A stretch of 64,000 bases of DNA from Patellaria atrata CBS 101060 (Eukaryota; Ascomycota; Dothideomycetes; Patellariales; Patellariaceae). The first letter of the stretch is position 1; each line of letters begins with the position of its first letter. This document shows positions 58,689 through 64,000 of this stretch, in pieces. The stretch lies in the NCBI GenBank assembly GCA_010093705.1, contig MU006112.1, positions 186,001 to 250,000 of the forward strand, read 5' to 3'. The notes beneath the pieces were generated by a model, which worked only from the letters and a program-made list of their open reading frames with translations, did not search any database and was not told the origin of the DNA. The position numbers and the translations under genes were made by a program.

Positions 58689-59030
58689 GTTGAATGTGAA
58701 TTTGGTGGTTATTGATACCTCTCCAGACTCTAGAATTCAAGGAAGTTTCGTGATCGCAAATGTTAAGCGAAATGTGTGGGCTTGGCGAGTTTCACGTGAT
58801 AAGGGCAATATTTGCCAAGAGCTTTCAAATGTGTCTGAATAAAAATAATTTTGTACGGAAAAGTTGCGTCCAGCCAGTTCTGATGACCCTTGATCCTATA
58901 TGTACATCCGCAGCTATCATTCATGTGATCGCTCTAAAGCTTACACCAAACTTCGAACCCTTCGCTAGATATTGAACGGGACGAAACGCCTTACAATGCA
59001 TCAAAATCAAACGCCTGTCATGTCAAGTCT
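58689..59030 (-). promoter_or_regulatory. SFB3 3' end / RPL28 promoter
   Basis: 342 bp between two minus-strand genes. Bases 58760-58860 are AT-rich. No specific ribosomal-protein promoter element could be named with confidence. Confidence 0.4.
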
Positions 59031-62000
59031 TTATCCCCAGTAGGGTGTCTTCAAACCAGCAAACGTCGACGATACTGTATTCATCGTATCGCCGGTATCT
59101 TCTTTCTTTCTTTGGCCTGCTAGCTGTAGCGGGATACCATTAGCTCTTGACCCGTAACTACAATAGAACTCCACTTACCTCAAGTTGAATGTGGCGGTGG
59201 ACATGCACCAACCAATCCACGTAACTTTGAGCCTCATTGTTGCGATCTTCATATAGAAGTCTCGCGAACTCATACTCCGCTCCATCCAACCCTTGTCTGG
59301 CCATTTGTAGAGTCAGCGCCTTTGAACCACGATTGGTCTCTAGATATTGCAAAATATTGCGGACTTGAGCGTTGAGGTGAGTCTGAAGAACTGGAATGCT
59401 AGATTGGAAAGCATCCAGATCTTTAAGACTGCTAATACCTTGACCGAATAGGTCTTCAAGAAGGTTTGGCGAGACCTGACTGTGTAACCACAGAAGACAC
59501 ACTTGCCCGTTATCAACTATGTACACACCCCCTTCTTCGACTTTCGAGAATGATGCTCGAATCGCCTGGGGCATGCGCAGATGGCCATTCTCATTTGCGA
59601 ACCCGTCCTTTTCGTTAAGGTTGTGGATCGCTATGATGCGTGGATAAAGGTAAAGTGACAACTCCAAAGATCCCATTGACTTGATGAGACGCATATCGTG
59701 GACACGACGGTCTATAGGTTCACGTCCGCCCTTGAGACAGCGTGACTTGATCAAACCGAGTGTGTACATACTGAACTCTTTCAGATTCTCGGGTAGTACC
59801 AGTTGACCGGGGGGATGTGATCCGGAGAAATTCTTTCGGTAACCTGCAAGTATGTCGATCGTTTTCTCGGTCAAAGCTGCTCTGATATCCTTCAAATTCT
59901 TCTCCGGCATACGAGCAGCCGCCTCTTTAGCGATGATGTTCACTACAGCGTCCTGATCTACAAACTTCATTGCTTCGAGTGCGCCTTCACTGACGCTTGC
60001 CACGATGTTACTGCATCGTACTCGTCGCTCACCACTTGCGGTTGTGTATAATAGAGCACTCTGGAAGTGTGCATCCAGTTTAGGATCTAGTTTGCCATCA
60101 TAGCTGAACATGACGCCGACGGCTTTATCGGCGTCAATGACTCCAAACTCAAGATCGGCTCCAAATGTGTGATGAAAAAAGTTGCCATGATATGCTGAGA
60201 CTTGAAGGCCATTCGAGCATCTAACCTTCATTAACGCTTGGAACCCGGTTTCTCGGGTTACCGTGTGCTTGATCTCCTTCGAAAGTCTCAAGGTATCACG
60301 AGGAGCATGGAAGTTAGGATAATAGTATACTTCACCTCCAGTTGTCGCAGATGCATGACCTATGTTACCGATCAGTAACATTCAACTAGAAATGGAAAAG
60401 TGCCATACCAATAGTAGCGATATCAAGATATCCACCGCTTGGTGCAGCCAAAAAGAAGTCCACTCCGACACCAGTTTCTACCATCTTTTGAGCTATCTTC
60501 CGCCAACCTGGATGTTCAGTAGTAAAAAGCTTCTTCTCTCCATCTGTACCGTGTACCTTCCCATCATCCCGTAGGAACAGCCTACCTGGTCCCCAAGTGG
60601 GAAGAGCTGCAAGGGAACATATGATTTTACCACCTGTAGTCGTCAGCGCTGATAGTGCAGATGTTATTGTAGGCAGTAACGCTGGCTCCGGGTTTTTTAT
60701 ATTGGCAAACATGCTTGGAATCTGACTCAATAATGCAGTGATTACTGCTTTCGATTCTTGAGGATCAACGAAAAGCCCTTCGCTAAGTGGAACGAACGGA
60801 TCTTCAAGATCTGGCATCACCATCATCTGCGCCTTGTCCAAGTTTGGACTTAAATTGTAGTAATGTATCTCCTTGTCATAGGTCACAATACCGACCTTGG
60901 AGCCAGTAGGAAGCGTCCGTCGACTCGAGTCGTTAGCAACAGAGCTATCCTCTGTTTCTGAGCTCCCGAAGAGAGCATTGATTATGCCTTCACAGAATCC
61001 ATCAAGGAAACCTTTATTCGATGCTTCCGCGGTGACATCGATGAGGAATAGCCATCTAAGACCCGTGGGTTCTTTATTCCAGTATTCTTTCGGAACAGTG
61101 AATTCCACAGTTCCTTGTGTTAATTCTGGTCGCTGATGGCGATCGACGCGCGTACCGGATGGATCTGTAGGCGCAAAATATTCCGGAGTAACATCATTTG
61201 GAAATGTGCACATGTTACACACAAATTTATTGCCGCCGGAACGGAAGACCATGAACGGGTTAATGTAAGTTCTACACCGTCTACAACGAGGAGGCCCTAT
61301 GTCCCCAAAGTCCAGTAGTGGGATTGCTTGTTCACCTTCTTGTTGACATGCTAATGGTTGGACGACTAGACCAAGGGGGAGAGCAGTGGATGCAAGCGCA
61401 TCTGCAGATGCGGGAATGTTGTTCAAGGTCAGACGCATGAAACGAGGAGATGCATTGCCCTGATCGAATGCGACGAACGGGACTGCAGCTGGGGGTGGGA
61501 GACGTAAGTCCATAGTAGGATATACATGGTCCAAGTAGTACTCTGCTGGACCATCCCTAGACCTTGGTATGCTTGGGATTTGCTCTGGATCAACCTTGCC
61601 TTGTGCTGACGACGCCGGTGAGCCAGTTAGAGGAGCTCCTGGCCGCGCAGCATGCTCGTAGGTTGTGGCTGAGTGTGCGGGACTGAATAATGGATTTGCG
61701 GGCACGGGAAACTGCGACATCGCTGGTGATGCCTGTGAGTTTGCATATGGTCCTTGGATTCCACCCTGATTCAAAAATTGAGTCGGCTGCCCTGTTGCTC
61801 CTTGTGGTATACCATTGAAAGCTTGAGAGCTTCCTGCTGCTTCAACCGTGTGATATGCGTGTCTATCTTTCTTTCTTCGTGGAGGAGCAGAGCTATTGAG
61901 CTGTACAGCACCCATTTGTGTGGCTAGTCCACCCATAGCGCCATCATATTGTTGTTGTCCCTGCATCGGGGACACGGGCGGAAAATAGCCTTGCTCTTGT

Positions 62001-62197
62001 GATGCTTCTGTCTGCTGTTGCGATGTTGGATACTGATTTGGATTGGTGTTGTTGACAGTCGAGCCAGATTGTTGGTATCCGCTAGGACTTGGGGCAACAG
62101 GAGGACGAAATTGTGGTGTATTCGGTTTCGTTCGGGGAGTACCCGGTTGACTAAGACCAGGAGAGGCGATCCCCCGGTACATAGAAAATTCAGACAT
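59031..62197 (-). CDS. SFB3: Sec24 paralogue Sfb3/Lst1 (COPII cargo adaptor)
   Basis: Three exons: 62197-60409, 60359-59179 and 59123-59031; introns of 49 and 55 nt; 1020 aa. The N-terminal 190 residues are Pro/Gln-rich. Then YPTMDLRLPPPAAVPFVAFDQGNA and RFMRLTLNNIPA mark the Lst1/Sfb3 (animal Sec24C/D) branch. The zinc finger is CRRCRTYINPF...CNMC, the trunk LRWLFLIDVTAEA, and the gelsolin-like end SYVDWLVHVHRHIQLE. The last exon gives LAGQRKKEDTGDTMN...GLKTPYWG. Without it the frame ends six residues past the donor. The protein packages bulky cargo, such as the plasma-membrane ATPase Pma1 in yeast, at ER exit sites as a Sec23 partner. It complements SEC24 found at 25-28 kb. Confidence 0.94.
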
Positions 62198-63036
62198 ATT
62201 CCTGAGTTATACTGGAAAGTCTAAGAAAGAGACTGAGGGGGGAAGTAGAGATACGCGGTTTACACGTCGCGCCGAGTTGAGAATTTCTGAACTACGTAGT
62301 CCAGGGATGATATCATATCATTGAAACATAAAGGTCAAAAGTTAGGTCCTGGAATCGTCTCATAACACCGTCGACCACATTTTCTCAGGAAAGATGTGAA
62401 CACTTTGCAGTCTAACAGAACAATTGGCACTATCGCGGAAATGTAGGCTCACCGCCCGCCAAGGGCAGCCACATCTCCTTGATCCTTCATTTCAGGAGTG
62501 ACTTCCACCCAACCTCAAGTAGGGAATAATCTTGCTTACCACCTCATCTCCTTATCTTCTATCTTGAGCTCACAAGATTGCTATGTGACGAGGGGAAGGG
62601 TAAGTTGGCCCTACTAACCTCACATTGTAAAGTCTATCCTTGCGCTGGGAAATGTTCTTGTTCATCTTTCATGAGCAATTCAAGATGAACTCATAAAGTT
62701 ATAGACACAGATTGGCTAAGCTGCGCCTCTCTAACAAAACAAATGAAATTGTGGTGTCCACCTCAGTACTACGCATATTCAAACGCTAGAAACCATCGAA
62801 GCCCCTTAAAAACACGCCAACGTCCAACGTACCAAACCCTGTACAAAAGGCAAAATTCAAAAATAAAGAAGCAAAAGATCCAAATCGCTGTACAATATAC
62901 AGCCCGTCAACATAGAACAAAGTCAATATCAACTCCACCAGTACAGAACTAGCACAAAGGTATAGAACTGTACAGTACAAACCCTTCCTACGGGTAAACC
63001 GCCAAAACCAAAGGAAAACTTGAATAATCAATAGGA
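62198..63036. other. Intergenic upstream of SFB3
   Basis: 839 bp, holding the presumed SFB3 promoter and the 3' region of the last gene. No other gene or repeat was recognised. Confidence 0.45.
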
Positions 63037-63939
63037 TTATAAGTTCCCATTCTCATTTGGCCTCACTATCTTCTTGATACCATCCCAGCATCTCTTTCCA
63101 AATGGTTTGACCACATCTTGTTTCTCTTCCTCCTTCTTTTCGACCGACGTGGAGCCCCTCTTCTTCTCCCGCTTATCTCCTCTTTCTTTTTCTAGCACTT
63201 TTGTACCAGTTTCTTCAATTGTACGCTCGTTTGCTTCCTGCTTCATGACCTGCGCAGCGAGAATCTGGTCGTACTGCCTGATCTGCGCATTCCAATCCCC
63301 ATCTGCCCAAGAACCCTCTTCCCAGTTGTCATCATTATTGCACTCCCACGGTACTTCTCTAAAGATAGGAGCCTGGACAACTTCATTCCGTACAACAGTT
63401 TCCCTCGTTTCCGTTGGTACAGCATCTTCTTCGACCAGGAAATTCTCACCCGGCGCAAGTGGAGAGTAGTCTTCCAAGCCCTCAGCGTACGTCTCTACGT
63501 ATTCCCTTACACGTGTCATCTCCTCTTCTACCTTATCGCACACTTGTTCGCTATGGCCAGCCTCGATGTCTTGGTGGGAGTGTACAGCACCGCGTGGAGA
63601 CTTTTGATGACGAGCTTGCTCGCCGCAAAGCTGTTGGCGTGGTATCAATGAGAGTGTAAACCTCATTCCGCCCCGCGTGAGAGGTATCAATGCGCAATCG
63701 CATCGTACATCGTCTGGTTGCTGTACATCATCGTCGGCAGGAGAGGTCGAGAGAGGTGGGGTTGAAGAAGGTAAGGAGGGAGGAGAAGGAGTAGAAGAAG
63801 AAGAACGGGAGGATGGAGGAGGGGAGGGTTGTACACTTTCGGTATCACGTGCCTGGGAGGAGGTGTAGTATCTTATACGGGGCCGGCGCGTAGAGATGTT
63901 GGCTGCGATAGCAGCTAATCGGGTTTGTACATTTCCCAT
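63037..63939 (-). CDS. Hypothetical protein with myristoylation-type N-terminus
   Basis: A single-exon ORF of 300 aa. I place the start at the ATG at 63939 because the ORF upstream of it has only a GTG. The product begins MGNVQTRLAA, with glycine at 2 and threonine at 6, which fits the N-myristoylation consensus. It continues with an Arg-rich segment (STRRPRIRYY), a Ser/Pro low-complexity linker, a short Cys-containing part (RCDCALIPLTRGGMRF), an acidic Trp-containing region (WECNNDDNWEEGSW) and a Lys/Glu-rich C-terminus. No known domain was recognised. A membrane-associated adaptor is possible, but that is inference from the first residues. It lies near the window edge but is complete. Confidence 0.65.
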   Translation of the reverse strand: MGNVQTRLAAIAANISTRRPRIRYYTSSQARDTESVQPSPPPSSRSSSSTPSPPSLPSSTPPLSTSPADDDVQQPDDVRCDCALIPLTRGGMRFTLSLIPRQQLCGEQARHQKSPRGAVHSHQDIEAGHSEQVCDKVEEEMTRVREYVETYAEGLEDYSPLAPGENFLVEEDAVPTETRETVVRNEVVQAPIFREVPWECNNDDNWEEGSWADGDWNAQIRQYDQILAAQVMKQEANERTIEETGTKVLEKERGDKREKKRGSTSVEKKEEEKQDVVKPFGKRCWDGIKKIVRPNENGNL

Positions 63940-64000
63940 TGTGACCGTTTCCACAATCGTATTGTGGTTTTACGCAGAAAGTGATTTCGTATAATTTCTT

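Noticed and set aside
1-64000. Biosynthetic gene cluster around the Zn2Cys6 factors
   Set aside because: No polyketide synthase, NRPS, terpene synthase, P450 or transporter of the usual kind lies next to them.

Overview
The window reads as nuclear DNA of a filamentous ascomycete (Pezizomycotina). Genes lie on both strands, most are cut by short introns (commonly 46 to 60 nt, GT...AG), intergenic gaps are a few hundred bases to several kb, and many products are fungus-specific: a WOPR regulator, two Zn2Cys6-type factors and a fungal C2H2 factor. Protein similarity as I recall it points to Leotiomycetes (Helotiales), but I cannot prove that from one window. I rebuilt exon structures by hand from splice sites, reading frame and family conservation, so the CDS coordinates given are outer bounds and exons are listed in the evidence text.

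Layout. 0-10 kb: a hAT-like MITE, the long leader and gene of a WOPR master regulator (Wor1/Ryp1/Sge1/Reg1 type), a small cytochrome b5, an F-box/LRR-like protein, a doubtful small Cys-rich ORF and DPH7. 10-13 kb: gene-free, with a tRNA-like (SINE-type) sequence and a decayed interspersed repeat. 13-28 kb: a kinesin-10 (KIF22/Kid-like), a secreted Ser/Thr/Pro-rich protein, a C2H2 zinc-finger factor and SEC24. 29.6-42.8 kb is the densest part: an atypical Zn-cluster factor, ATM1 and AIM24 in divergent orientation, RAD54, ALG9 and a second F-box-like protein. 42.8-49.3 kb: about 6.5 kb without a convincing gene, including a decayed tandem array. 49-64 kb: NAF1, a Zn2Cys6 factor, ribosomal protein uL15 (RPL28), the SEC24 paralogue SFB3/LST1 and a hypothetical protein with a myristoylation-type N-terminus.

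How the genes relate. Most are unlinked housekeeping functions: ER export (SEC24, SFB3), N-glycosylation in the ER (ALG9), mitochondria (ATM1, AIM24), recombination repair (RAD54), translation and ribosome or snoRNP assembly (DPH7, RPL28, NAF1) and mitosis (kinesin-10). I see no biosynthetic gene cluster, no rRNA, no confident tRNA, no CRISPR and no retroelement or viral relic.

The observations most worth a second look are: repeated C-rich to G-rich strand-composition flips inside transcription units; three introns that are a multiple of three and stop-free; the short upstream ORFs of the WOPR gene, one overlapping its start codon; the hAT-type MITE upstream of that gene; a tRNA-like element; and several decayed or intact tandem repeats. 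I did not find a clearly new multi-gene system.
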